64,000 nucleotides of DNA, taken from Myoxocephalus aenaeus. Its lineage: Eukaryota; Chordata; Actinopteri; Perciformes; Cottidae. Location of the stretch: assembly GCA_038501785.1 (NCBI GenBank), contig JBAMJR010000001.1, positions 1,966,001-2,030,000 of the forward strand, read 5' to 3'. Position numbers and translations under genes: made by a program. The notes beneath the pieces are model-generated. The model worked only from the letters and a program-made list of their open reading frames with translations. It ran no database searches and was not told where the DNA came from. Of this stretch, positions 49,301 through 59,583 are shown piece by piece (position 1 is the first letter of the stretch; every line of letters starts with the position of its first letter).

Positions 49301-49988
49301 GCATATTCTTATATTCTTGATTTTTCTATGAGGGAATTAACTGTGAAAATTAACAAATAGTTTTTCAAAGTAGATTAATGATTGTTTAAAAACATGTCTG
49401 GAGAGGATCTTAAAGATGGAGATTATGCATTTCACCTGTTACATGGCAATCACATTACCTTCAACATAGATGTTGGTTTAACTACTTTAGGTATATTGGG
49501 CCGTGTGCAAAAGCAAAAACTAAATTTGCATTTGAAAAGAATAGATCTTCATCCATCATTTTTACTATAGCATTGAACTGTAAACCTTTGTTTCCCGAAG
49601 TGGAATTGTCAAAAAGTAAGCTGCACCTAAGCAGATCTGGCAATAATTCACAAGTAAGATTACAGTTTCAGTGGGTATAAATATGAAGTCCAATAATTTG
49701 GAATCAGCTTTCCCCTGTCAAGAGTTCTGACTGTTTTCAAAGAAGAGTACAATAGTTAGAGAGAAAGAAGAAACTAAGACTGATATTATAGAAAATAGTA
49801 TACATGTGAGCCATGCTTTAAGAACACATGCCTCTGCGTCATCAGGGCAAGACATCGAGGGTTACCAGCCACTGTGGTTTGAAAAGAGGGCAGATGATAC
49901 AACAGGAGAACGTACCTTCGCCTACCGGGGAGGCTACTGGGAGGCCAAAGAAAGACAGGACTGGAGCCAATGCCCGGAGATCTTCTAA
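40312..49988 (+). CDS. osbp2: Oxysterol-binding protein 2 (OSBP family)
   Basis: Lipid-transfer protein of ER-Golgi contacts, exchanging sterol for PI4P. Exons: 40312-40478, 41309-41514, 45027-45277, 45399-45567, 46306-46426, 46530-46596, 46690-46827, 46922-47167, 47278-47398, 47578-47681, 47872-47967, 48475-48659, 48781-49001, 49846-49988. These give 744 codons plus stop. Seen: PH domain from about residue 25 to 120 (YKGWLYKWTNYLKGYQRRW); helical region with CNELIGKHGAALQRS; FFAT motif EFFDAME at 282-288 after an acidic tract, for VAP binding; ligand-binding domain with the family signature EQVSHHPPA at 454-462; C-terminal GGYWEAKERQDW. The first ATG in good context gives a shorter N terminus than human OSBP2. 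OSBP versus OSBP2 was decided mainly by the neighbours slc35e4 and smtn-like, so the subtype is an inference. Confidence 0.93.
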
Positions 49989-52050
49989 GAAACAAGTTCC
50001 CCTGACACCGTGCATCAGTTGAGAGGTTCCTCCTAATGTAAGGATACTCTGTGACATATGGAAAGTGTGTGTGTGTGTGTGTGTGTGTGTGTTGAGATTA
50101 GCCATCTCTCCCAGAATTTCAAACAGAAAACATGCTCCTGCTTCCACTTAATAACATACTCTCTTCTGCTCTACTCTAGCTTCTGTTTTCATAATGCATG
50201 GTCTCATGTTGTGTGTGTGTGTGTGTACGCTGATTCAGCACCATAAAGAACTGATTTATGAGAGTACATCAAGTTCTTATGTGCGTGTGTGCGTGTGCGC
50301 GTGTGCGTGCGCGGAGCTGAATGATTGGCATATGCTTTACAGATACATTATTTCTGTACCGAATCACATATTGTACTGGGTGTGTATGGGGATAACTTGG
50401 GGGCAAGGAGTGCCGAGGAAGTTTTGGGACAAGCACTGAATGTTCTCCTCAAAGTGGGAACAGCATGTTCCTCATGCTGGGCTCTGACAGACACACCAGA
50501 CTTTTAACTGCCGCAGGACTACGCATTCTTCTGCGCTTAAAGGATTTTTCACAGCAGAACTTAATTGATTGATCCCCCTGATTTCTGGGAATTTTTACTA
50601 TTGCCCAAACTGTATCTTGAAGGATTTACAGTCATTGTCCCGTCTGTCCGGACTCTAACGAGCAGCTAGTACTGGGCTATGAAAACCAAAGTAGATTTCA
50701 TTCTCTTTGGGTGGACAACTGACTGAATACGCCATGCTGTTTTATAGACAAATGCTGCTTCCACATGATCTTCAAATTGTTTGCATTTAAGAGACACTCC
50801 ACTATTTACTAGTATGAAGATTACTACACAGCCTGTGAAAACGAGTGTGAAGGGGTTTCACACACTCCGGAGGAGAAAAGTACTACTCTCGGCTGGAGTT
50901 AGAAAAGTGAACCCGAGCTGGAGGTTCCAACTAAAGACGCCATTGATTTGTGTTCTGGAAAATGTAGGATCCAGCTTTTGTGGAGCTTCGGCCATAATGA
51001 GGACTAAAAGTGAGGATGTCTGGACCCTTTGCTGTTCCTATTTTGACCACTCTCTTTTAAATTTGTCTCGTACAAGTCCCCACATGTAATGGAAGAGTAA
51101 ATCTCTGAAGTATCATTTCAAAAAGCAACCAATCTCTGAGATACTGTACAGATTATAGAAATCCAGCAGGATATGTATATTTCAGGGTAATTTTTATTTT
51201 GTTCAAATTGTATTTAAATGATCAGGGCTGAGGATCAGGGAAATGATCAAGTAGCTAGATGTGTTTCCCCTTGTAAAAACACCTTTATTTGGATATGTCA
51301 GCAATAACACAATTGCACACAATGTCACTTGAGAAGAAAATACTTTTTGCAGCACAAAATGTATGTTTTGGTAACAGTATTCCATGAGCTGAATGATAGT
51401 TATGTAAAGAAATCTGATTTATACAGATCAGAAAACAGAAAAATGGGCATTACATATGCCAATGATTTGTGTGTAATATTATACATACAATAACTACTAT
51501 TACCCTGCTTATTTATAGTTTTCATCTTATTGTGTATTATAATAGGGCATGAGGCACATGTATAATTGCCTGGTTGCTTTTGGCCTGTAGATAGCAAGAA
51601 TATAATAGAAATAGAATTGCCTAATGTATTATCACTGTATGAAAAATATGGTTTCACATTACTTGAACATTCACATTGTGAGCACTATTTAAACTTGATC
51701 TGTGTATACATAAGCTTAAATGGAGTCGAGATTGTATACCTGTTATTGAGCTGTTAGGGAAATTAATTTATGAATACGATATATAATATTGATGATGCAA
51801 ATAAGGTGTTGTTTAAATAAAGCACAATGTTATGTTTCCCTGCAGGTAATGATACATGCTACATAATCTCAAAGGTTTCCATGGCATCATATAGCTATGC
51901 ATGGTTTTAGAGTGCTTCAGCACTTCTGTAGTGGAAAGCCTCTTCACCTAGCCAGTAGTTTGTGGATACTTACTGAAACATGATGTGAACTCACCTTTTG
52001 TGCCCAATGAGCTCAAAAATATAACATTTTTGAGCTCAAATAAAAAGATA
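49989..52050 (+). other. osbp2 3' UTR and downstream sequence
   Basis: AT-rich sequence with short TG arrays near 50065-50095 and 50205-50228 and no coding similarity. Candidate poly(A) signals are AATAAA at 51816-51821 and at about 52039-52044; the latter sits directly after a perfect hairpin at 52009-52037. UTR extent is inferred. Confidence 0.45.
52009..52037. repeat. Perfect 12-bp inverted repeat beside a poly(A) signal
   Basis: GAGCTCAAAAAT and its exact complement ATTTTTGAGCTC are separated by five bases (ATAAC). AATAAA follows within a few bases, so a transcript reaching this point would carry a stem-loop just before the signal. Confidence 0.8.
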
Positions 52051-52719
52051 AAGCTGAAGCGTGCTGTTGTTTCCTGTCAAACCAATGTTGTTCATGTCTT
52101 TTAACTCACAAGAGACAGAGGATACAGAAGATATCTCTCATGATGCCTCGAGGCCAACAATGTATCTATCTTGGGACTGCTGCTGTCATGAGTGCAGAAA
52201 AACAACAACCAGACAACAGAAATGTCTCATCTGACAATGATAAATAATATTACATACTAATTCAGTTTTAAGATATGCTAAGACTGAATTGGTTCGTCTA
52301 AGGCAAGCCTTTGTATTATTTTTTTGTTTGTATAATTTATTTTCCTATATGACAAATGTAAGCAAATACATTGTAATAGCATTTCCTTGTTTCCACCTGA
52401 ACTCAACTGTCATCCATCCAGACATAAACCACATCACAATTGATATGGTGGATGTTTCAGGTATGTTTACTTTGCACCCTGATATAGCATGATTAACAGA
52501 CCCCTCTTCATTTAGAAAAAAAAGGATGTCTTGTAAACATTGTTTAAAGCCTGTGCAGGACCACTGAGTTGTGATATTGCACCGATGTCCAGCTAGTACG
52601 CTATTGCACATTTCAAACATTAAACCCTATTATCCAATATGATGACAGGAGGGCAATTCATTCTGTTTACTGGATAGTTGGTGACCATGTGATGCTCCAG
52701 GCTCCAACGCTTCTCACCC

Positions 52720-52722
<3 letters not shown>

Positions 52723-52791
<69 letters not shown>
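52723..52791. repeat. (AG)n microsatellite
   Basis: About 34 uninterrupted AG units, a homopurine run, placed roughly 100 bp before the CpG-rich start region of slc35e4. Minus-strand serine/leucine open frames across it are artefacts. Confidence 0.97.
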
Positions 52792-52792
<1 letters not shown>

Positions 52793-52869
52793 TACATTCA
52801 GCTTGCACCATGTATTGAATGTCGCCCACAAATGAGTAGCATTGCCCTTTAAATAAACCGACCAATGAC

Positions 52870-53407
52870 ATTGAGGCGCGCGCGCCGTGTCGGCTTGTCT
52901 GACAGACAACCGTCAGACTGATGAGATTTTTTGTAGCTAGGGATGCTGTCAAGGTACACGTCGAAGACCACGGTAAAGAAGGACGAAGCTCTCCTCCTGA
53001 GGAAAAGCCGCAGCCGTGGTGTGACTATCGTTCACTTAACAAACGTAAGCTAACGCCGCGTCACGCCGGAGTGACTTTTTTTTTATTTTGTTATGTTAGA
53101 TAACAACGTAACGCTAGCTAACCAGCGCAGTGAAGGAGAGCGTCGCGAGCTAACGTGAACATAACAGCGGTGTCAAGTGGCAGTCCGTAGCAGAGGGCAA
53201 CCTTAACCCACTAAACGTGTTTTATTTGGTCACGGGAACTGTTGTGTTTGTGTGTTACCGAGCCGCCCCGCTGTCTCACTAACAGCAGGCTAACCGTGTT
53301 GTTTCGTGCTCGTGAACAGGTTTTTCCTCCGCTTCACTTCTCGGCAGTCCGCTCACTTCTCTGCCCGATATTCAGAAGACTTGACGCTATAGTCACAGAC
53401 ATGTCCA
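52870..53407 (+). promoter_or_regulatory. slc35e4 promoter and candidate first exon
   Basis: CpG-rich stretch starting GAGGCGCGCGCGCCG, within about 1 kb of the coding exon. At 53401 ATGTCCA is followed by a consensus donor GTAAGT, so 53407 is a plausible first-exon end. Candidate acceptors downstream lie before 53780 and 53823. The transcription start is unknown. Confidence 0.45.
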
Positions 53408-53841
53408 GTAAGTCGCCCCATTGTGTTTCGCCACTACAATGCCGATGTTTTTTGGCGCATCACAGTGAAGTCGTCACAGTGTCAGGTAACAGGTTAATAA
53501 CCAATCGCCTCAATCCCCGTGGCTTGTTTCCAGCTCTCCCCTCTCCTCATTCCTGCCCCTTTCTGCAGGCATATGTCATTTTGCCTGCGCGGGGTAAGTT
53601 ACACAACCAAAATAGAAACACGTGTCTGTAGGCGGTGCTGAGGGGAAAAAAAATGCAGGTTTACTGATCAACAAAGACTGGCTCGCGCCGCAGAGAAGAA
53701 CCGCTGTGTCGTAGGGTTGTTGTTTTTTTTCCTCGCGATTTTATTAACGCAAGTGTGTCGGTTTGGTCATGCATTTCAGATGAAGGTCAGAGGTGCCGAC
53801 TCAACCTGTGTTTTCTTTCTAGAGAGGACAATGATACGAAC

Positions 53842-56800
53842 ATGATAAACGCCGATGGCTTCTCAAAATGCGAGGCGACTCTGCAAGAGACAGGAGGCAG
53901 GAGGAGGCCACCCGCAGAGATGCTCCATCTGCTGGCAGCTGTTATTGTTTGGCTGGTGACCGGAACCACCATCTCCAGCCTCAACAAATGGATATTTGCC
54001 GTTTACAACTTCAGGTACCCTCTGCTGCTGTCAGCGCTGCACATGCTGACCGCCATCGTGGTGGACTATGGGCTGATCAAGCTGCAGGTGGTCAGCCTCA
54101 GAGGGGTCACAGTACAGGGCCTGACCCGCAGCGCCAAATGTAAGGTGTTCCTGTTGAGTCTGACATTTTGTGCCAGCATCGCTTTTGGGAACATGGGTCT
54201 GAACTATGTCCAGCTGTCATTTGCACAAATGATCTACACCACCACCCCGCTCTTTACTTTGGCCATCTCCACTCTGATCCTGGGCAAACAACATCACATC
54301 CTCAAATACACAGCCATGATGCCCATCTGCCTGGGAGCCTCCTTCAGCATCATGGGAGAAGTCCAGTTTGATCAGACTGGTTGCTTATTCGTGTTTGCAG
54401 CGACCATGTTGAGGGGCGTCAAGTCAATTCAGCAGAGTAAGTGACATTTTATTTTCACTGCCTCGCTTCAGGGCTTTCTTGTCACCTCCGGCTGTTGACG
54501 TTTACATTTTAGTTTTGTCTTCGCTATCGAAAGTAGCCTTTGTACGATAAATGGCCTTCTTTTATTGCTGGAAATGTCATCTCATAGCACAGACATCAGA
54601 GGTTATTTTAGGGTTTCCCCCGTACACCGCAGCAGTCTGTGGTCCTGGAACTTTTTAGTGATTCACTCCTCAGTCCACTAACACACCCACACATTAAGGT
54701 GGAATGACTTATGGCATATGTTCTGGTTTCTTAGGGAACACAATACAAACATTGATAGTTTGAGTAAGAATGGGCAGGGTTTCACATCCTGGAGACATGC
54801 GGTTGTGTTGCTGTTGTGTTGCTTTTGAAAGACTGGCAGAACGTTTTCAAAATTATCATCTGGTCAGCTGATATTATTTTATTTGTTTATTTAAAATGTG
54901 ACAACATAATAATCTCAAGAAAGTTTTCTAACTTTTTCTTATTTGCCACCGATATTCTCTGTTTTTTTAATTGACTATTTATACAAACTGCAGTCAAGAT
55001 AGAGAGACCAAAGTTGAGTAACGGATCGGAATTGCAAAGTACGGTGCCCATACAAGGAATTTGGCTTTGTGATTGGTGCATAACAATAAATAGTGCAATA
55101 GTAGAACAAACTAATGAAATCAGTAAACAGCTTAACTTTTCTTTGACTCATTTGTATTACATTAATAAGTGTTGTTTGCTTTTTACTGAGGGGATTGTCC
55201 TGGTGAATAAAATTAAACCATTAGTACAAACAACCACTTTGAGATTGTATGTATTGGCTAAAGTTTACGTGAATATTATGTTTTGGGAGACAGATTCCTT
55301 TCTTGAGTTGATTCCCTCCTTTATGTATCCAATGTACTCATTAGCTAATGTTCTGTGTTCATTTGTGGAAGGAATTTCTTTTAAGTTAGTTTCCGTGTCC
55401 AGAGGATTAAGTTCTATAATGGCATTAGTCTCCTCAACATTTTAGTTGAGAAGGGAAAAAAAGAAGGTTATGTGATTCTAACAACAATATATAGAGGCCC
55501 TGTAATTAATTGTTACATAAGACTTAAGCAGATAGTCACTTTTTCCTTGGAGGGATGTAATGCTACATACTTTGTACCTGGAGGAGCAGAGGGGCACCTC
55601 ATGGTTACAAGGCAAGGCAAGTTTATGTGTATAGCACATTTCAACAACAAGGCGATTCAAAGTGCTTCACATAAAACCATAAAAAGCATCAAAACATAAT
55701 GCAGAGAAAACAGGATTTAAAACAGTCAAAAAACTAAATAAAAATTTAATAAAAGTTGCAGTGCAGTTTAAGAAATAAAATGCAGTAGTGAGATGCAGCA
55801 ATTGAATCTGGATCAATTAAAGGCAACAGCAAACAGAAAAGTCTTTAATCTGGATTTAAAGGAGCTGAGGGTCTTAGCAGACCTGCAGCTTTCAGGGACC
55901 TTGTTCCAGATATGTGGAGCAGAAAAGCTGAACGCTGCTTCTCCATGTTTAGTTCTGACTCTTGGAACAGAAAGTAGACCCGTCCCAGACGACCTGAGGG
56001 GTCATAAGATGGTTCATAAGGTAGCAGCAGATCACAAATACTTAGGCCCTAAACCAGGGGTGTCAAACATACGGCCCGCGGGCCGGATCCGGCCCGCCAG
56101 GGGGTCCAGTCCGGCCCGCGGGATAATTGTAAAAATGTGAAGGAAAAAAAAATTGAAAAAAAATACAAAACTACCTCAGTCAGGATTTGAACCACTAATC
56201 CTCTGATTGTAAAACGTGCATGGTAACCATTGAGCCACAGATGCAATTGATCACAACACTGACTTTACTAAAGATATTGCCCAACTGCGAGGGAATCTGC
56301 AGAGGAGAGCCCAGACAGGTAAACAGTGGGCTGATGTCTTAATTGTTGGTCTTTATGTTTCTAGTTTATTGAAGAAAGACCTTAAATAGGGTTTATCATC
56401 CAAAAACCTTCACCAATGATTTAAACAGAGAGACATATTGTCATTATATATGCATTAATATGCTGTGATTTTACTGGTCCGGCCCACTTGAGGTCAAAAT
56501 GGGCAGCATGCGGCCCCTTAACTAAAATGAGTTTGACACCCCTGCCCTAAACCATTCAGTGCTTTATAAACCAGCAGCAGGAATTTAAAGTAAATTCTTT
56601 GTTTGACAGGAAGCCAGTGCAAAGACCTCAGAACTGGAGTGATGTGATCCACTTTCCTGGTCTTAGTGAGGACTCGAGCTGCAGCGTTCTGAATCAGCTG
56701 CAGCTTTCTGATTGACTTTTTACAGAGGCCTGTGAACACACCGTTACAGTAGTCAAGTCTACTGAAGATAAATGCATGGACAAGTTTCTCCAAATCCTGT

Positions 56801-59557
56801 TGAGACATAAGTCCTCTAACCCTTGATATATTCTTCAGGTTATCACCTGAAGAATATATAGGTAGATGTAGGCTGATTTTGTAATTGTCTTGATATGGCT
56901 GTTCAGGTTGAGGTCTGAATCCATAACTACACCTAGATTTCTGGCTTGGTTTGAGGTTTTTAACATCAGTGATTGAAGCTGAGCACTCACTTTCAATCGT
57001 TCGTCCTTGGGACCAAAAACAATTACTTCTGTTTTATCTTTATTTAATTGAAGAACATTCTGGCACATCCAGTAATTGATTTCTTCAATGCATTTAGCCA
57101 GTCCGTCCCCTGGTGATTATAGTTATGTAGATTTGTGTGTCATCTGCATAATTATGATAACACACTTTGTTTTTCATAATCTGAGCCAGTGGAAGCATGT
57201 ATATGTTGAACAGAAGGGGCCCCAGTATTGAACCTTGGGGAACACCACATGTCATCCTAGTTAGCTCTGATGTGTAATTAGCTACCGACACAAAGTATTG
57301 TCGGTCCTTCAAGTAGGATTCAAACCAGTTAAGTGCTGCGCCAGAGAGTCCTACCCAGACTTCTAGTCTGTCTAGTAGTATGTCATGATCGACCGTGTCG
57401 AATGCAGCACTGAGATCCAGTAATACTAAGCCTGAAGTTCTGCCACTGTCTGTGTTTAAGTGGATGTCGTTGAAAACCTTAACATGAGCCGTTTCAGTAC
57501 TGTGGTGCTGACGAAAGCCGGACTGGAAGACATCAAAACAGTTATTTTCGGCCAAGAAGTTGTTCAGCTGTTGAAAAAAACACTTTTTCCATTATTTTAC
57601 TTAAAAATGGGAGGTTTGATATTGGCCTATAGTTTTTCCTTATTTCGGGGTCTAAACTAGCCTTCTTTAGGAGTGGTTTAATAACTGCAGTTGTTAGGGC
57701 TTGTGGGAAGACACCTGAGAGAAGGGATGTGTTTACAATTTGTAAAAGATCAGTGGTCATGCAATGGGAAATATTTTTGAAAAAATGTGTTGGTAGAATA
57801 TCCAAGCAGCAGGAGGATGTTTTCAGATGTTTTATAAGGTCTTCTAGGCTTCTTTGGTTAATTGAGTGAAATTGTGTCATCCATTCAAATATGAATGGAG
57901 CTATTCAAAGATGGGGACAACACATATCCTGTGGTTGGTGTGGAGCCACCGACTGCTTGTCTAATTTTCTGAATTACAGCGGGCGGCTTGTGACGATCGG
58001 GTCATCAGTTCAAATACTCCAGCAGCTGCTCGGTGTCAACAGTATGAGACTTCAGACATGTTTAGAAAGTTGGCAGTTTTCTCTGTTAAATAAGAGTAAA
58101 TGTACAGAAAGGGAAATACATTTCTGCTTTTGCATTTGGAGCAGAATTTGTGACCGAGGTCCAGCAGGTCAAAGCGGCTGCTTATTACTTTTGTTTTTAA
58201 TTATGAGTAAACATTTGAGTCCATCGTAATGTGTCAAACTAGCTGGACGATGTTGTCTCATGTTTCAACGTGCTATTCCCGTCCTCTTTCACTTGTTGTT
58301 GTTGTAACGGTTTCCCTTACAAGTTGATGTTTCTATGACACTTTGGTAGTGCACATGCTTGTGTTGTAGGCCCAGACTCGAGGCATTTTTACAGGTTTGG
58401 CACTCTGTGAATACTATGGAGTGTTTACAGTGAGTTAAGTTTGTAGTGTTCAAGCTGCTTTGGCTCTTTCCAAAACATCAAAAGATTGTATAGCTCCCTA
58501 CATGTCAGACATCAAAGCATATTATGCTAAGTTTCCAAACAGTTTTACATAATTGTCATAACTTCAGAGCTAGTTGTAAACTTTTGAATGAGCAGATAAG
58601 TGAATAGGATAGAGTCTGTTCTTCTTATTTTGACTAAAAAAAACACAGGAACTTTGTTATGTCACCTGTACAGTCTAATACCATGTTTGAGTAGAAACAG
58701 GCCTGGTAGTTGCTGTAACAGATGGTCCTTCTAAGTGGAAAGTGCAGTAAAAGAAAAACAAGTTTTTATTTTTGACATCTCTCTGTACTTTTGCTTTATA
58801 GTCATGTTTGTAACCACTGCATACATGTATGTATTCACTTCAGCTAGAGAAGTTTTTTCCATTCTTTCTGTCACTTGTTGTTACAGTTTCCCTTTAAGTC
58901 AACTTCTTGAACACACTTTGCAGTGCACGTCTTGTTTTAAGGTCTCCAGTCAAAGCCTTGTTTTACACATGACACTATGTCAATAAACCCGACTTCATGT
59001 TTGTACCTTTCTCTGTTTACTCAGGCATCTTACTTCAGGAGGAGAAAATCAACTCTGTGTTCCTGCTCTACCTGATGTCCATTCCTAGCTTCTGCATCTT
59101 GGCCGTGGCCGCTCTGGCCTTAGAGAACTGGGCTGCGCTGGAGTCGCCGCTTCATTACGACCGCCACCTGTGGGTCTTTATCCTGCTCAGCTGCCTGGGC
59201 TCCGTCATGTACAACCTGGCCAGCTGCTGCGTCATCACGCTCACCTCTGCCGTCACGCTGCATATCCTCGGCAACCTGAGCGTGGTGGGAAACCTGCTGT
59301 TGTCTCAGCTGCTTTTCGGCACCGAGTTGTCGGCCCTCAGCTGCGCCGGTGCGGTGCTGACATTGTCGGGCATGCTCATCTATCAGAATTCGGAGTTCAT
59401 TGTCAGCTTCATGGACGCACGCAGGGCCAAGGCTGCAAAGTCCGGACAGGTGGATTTTCACACTGCAAGTGGAGAGGATTCGGACAAAGCTAGTGCATCT
59501 GAACCAACGTATCCTCAACGGAGAACCTGCGAGAAACCGGAAGACAAGATGGACTGA
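53842..59557 (+). CDS. slc35e4: Solute carrier family 35 member E4
   Basis: Multi-pass protein of the nucleotide-sugar/triose-phosphate transporter group. The substrate of the E4 subtype is not established. Exons 53842-54436 and 59025-59557 give 375 codons plus stop, against about 350 in human. Seen: hydrophobic helix from about residue 31 (MLHLLAAVIVWLVTG); the family blocks SSLNKWIF, PLLLSALHMLTA, TTTPLFTLAIS and LRGVKSIQQS across the junction; then LLSCLGSVMYNLAS and LGNLSVVGNLLLS. The hydrophilic tail is basic and acidic by turns. The ATG at 53842 is the first in this frame after the acceptor at 53822; an overlapping four-codon upstream frame begins at 53831. An alternative upstream splice would extend the N terminus by 21 residues. 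The 4.6 kb intron holds LINE, hAT and an unexplained open frame. Confidence 0.93.
54437..55607. other. slc35e4 intron, left part, with an unexplained 143-codon frame
   Basis: Ordinary intron to about 54960. An open plus-strand frame at 55014-55445 would encode 143 mostly hydrophobic residues with no domain I recognise; it has no splice sites in a sensible place and may be a remnant of an unclassified element. A following frame at 55472-55699 runs into the LINE tail and is not supported as a gene. Confidence 0.35.
56055..56544. mobile_element. Non-autonomous hAT element nested in the LINE
   Basis: A 490-bp element with 14-bp terminal inverted repeats CAGGGGTGTCAAAC / GTTTGACACCCCTG, GC-rich subterminal CGGCCCG copies, and a perfect 8-bp target duplication CCCTAAAC at 56047-56054 and 56545-56552. 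TIR and 8-bp duplication are those of the hAT (Charlie-like) group. No transposase is encoded. Removing it rejoins the LINE exactly, so it inserted after the LINE. Confidence 0.95.
56183..56245 (-). other. tRNA-like segment with Pol III A and B boxes inside the hAT element
   Basis: On the minus strand TGGCTCAATGG (56227-56237) matches an A box and GGTTCAAATCC (56183-56193) a B box, 33 nt apart as in tRNA genes. GCATCTG precedes the A box as an acceptor-like start, but the T stem pairs only at GG/CC and no acceptor partner is visible, so it is not called a functional tRNA. Confidence 0.6.
57891..59024. other. slc35e4 intron, right part
   Basis: AT-rich intron sequence. TTCACTTGTTGTTGTTG near 58290 and GTCACTTGTTGTTACAG near 58870 share a run of similar words with their following bases, hinting at an old local duplication. 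No coding feature is supported. Confidence 0.4.
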
Positions 59558-59577
59558 ACTGAAAAGATGAAGGAGAG

Positions 59578-59583
59578 AATAAA
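59578..59583 (+). other. Likely slc35e4 polyadenylation signal
   Basis: AATAAA only 21 bp after the stop codon, which would give a very short 3' UTR; other AATAAA copies downstream (for example 61939) could give longer forms. Confidence 0.45.

Larger units (their letters stand above)
55608..57890 (-). mobile_element. Degenerate L2-like LINE in the slc35e4 intron
   Basis: Reading on the minus strand, reverse-transcriptase blocks appear in order: PLLKKASLDPEIRKNYRPIS, PFLSKIMEKV, FQSGFRQHHSTETA, VLLDLSAAFDTVDHDIL, TCGVPQGSILGPLLFNIYML and YADDTQIYI with the catalytic DD, then CNGVFTG, LHWLPVKQRIYFK and the C-terminal APHIWNKVPESCR. Three frame changes, near 57545, 57100 and 56830, show it is inactive. 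The 3' end at about 55608 has the fish tail AGCACTTTGAATCGCC and GCCTTGCCTT. The 5' end is truncated near 57890. A hAT element at 56055-56544 splits its last coding part. Confidence 0.9.

Noticed and set aside
56183..56245. Functional tRNA gene
   Set aside because: A and B boxes are present, but the T stem and acceptor stem do not pair properly, and it lies inside a transposable element.
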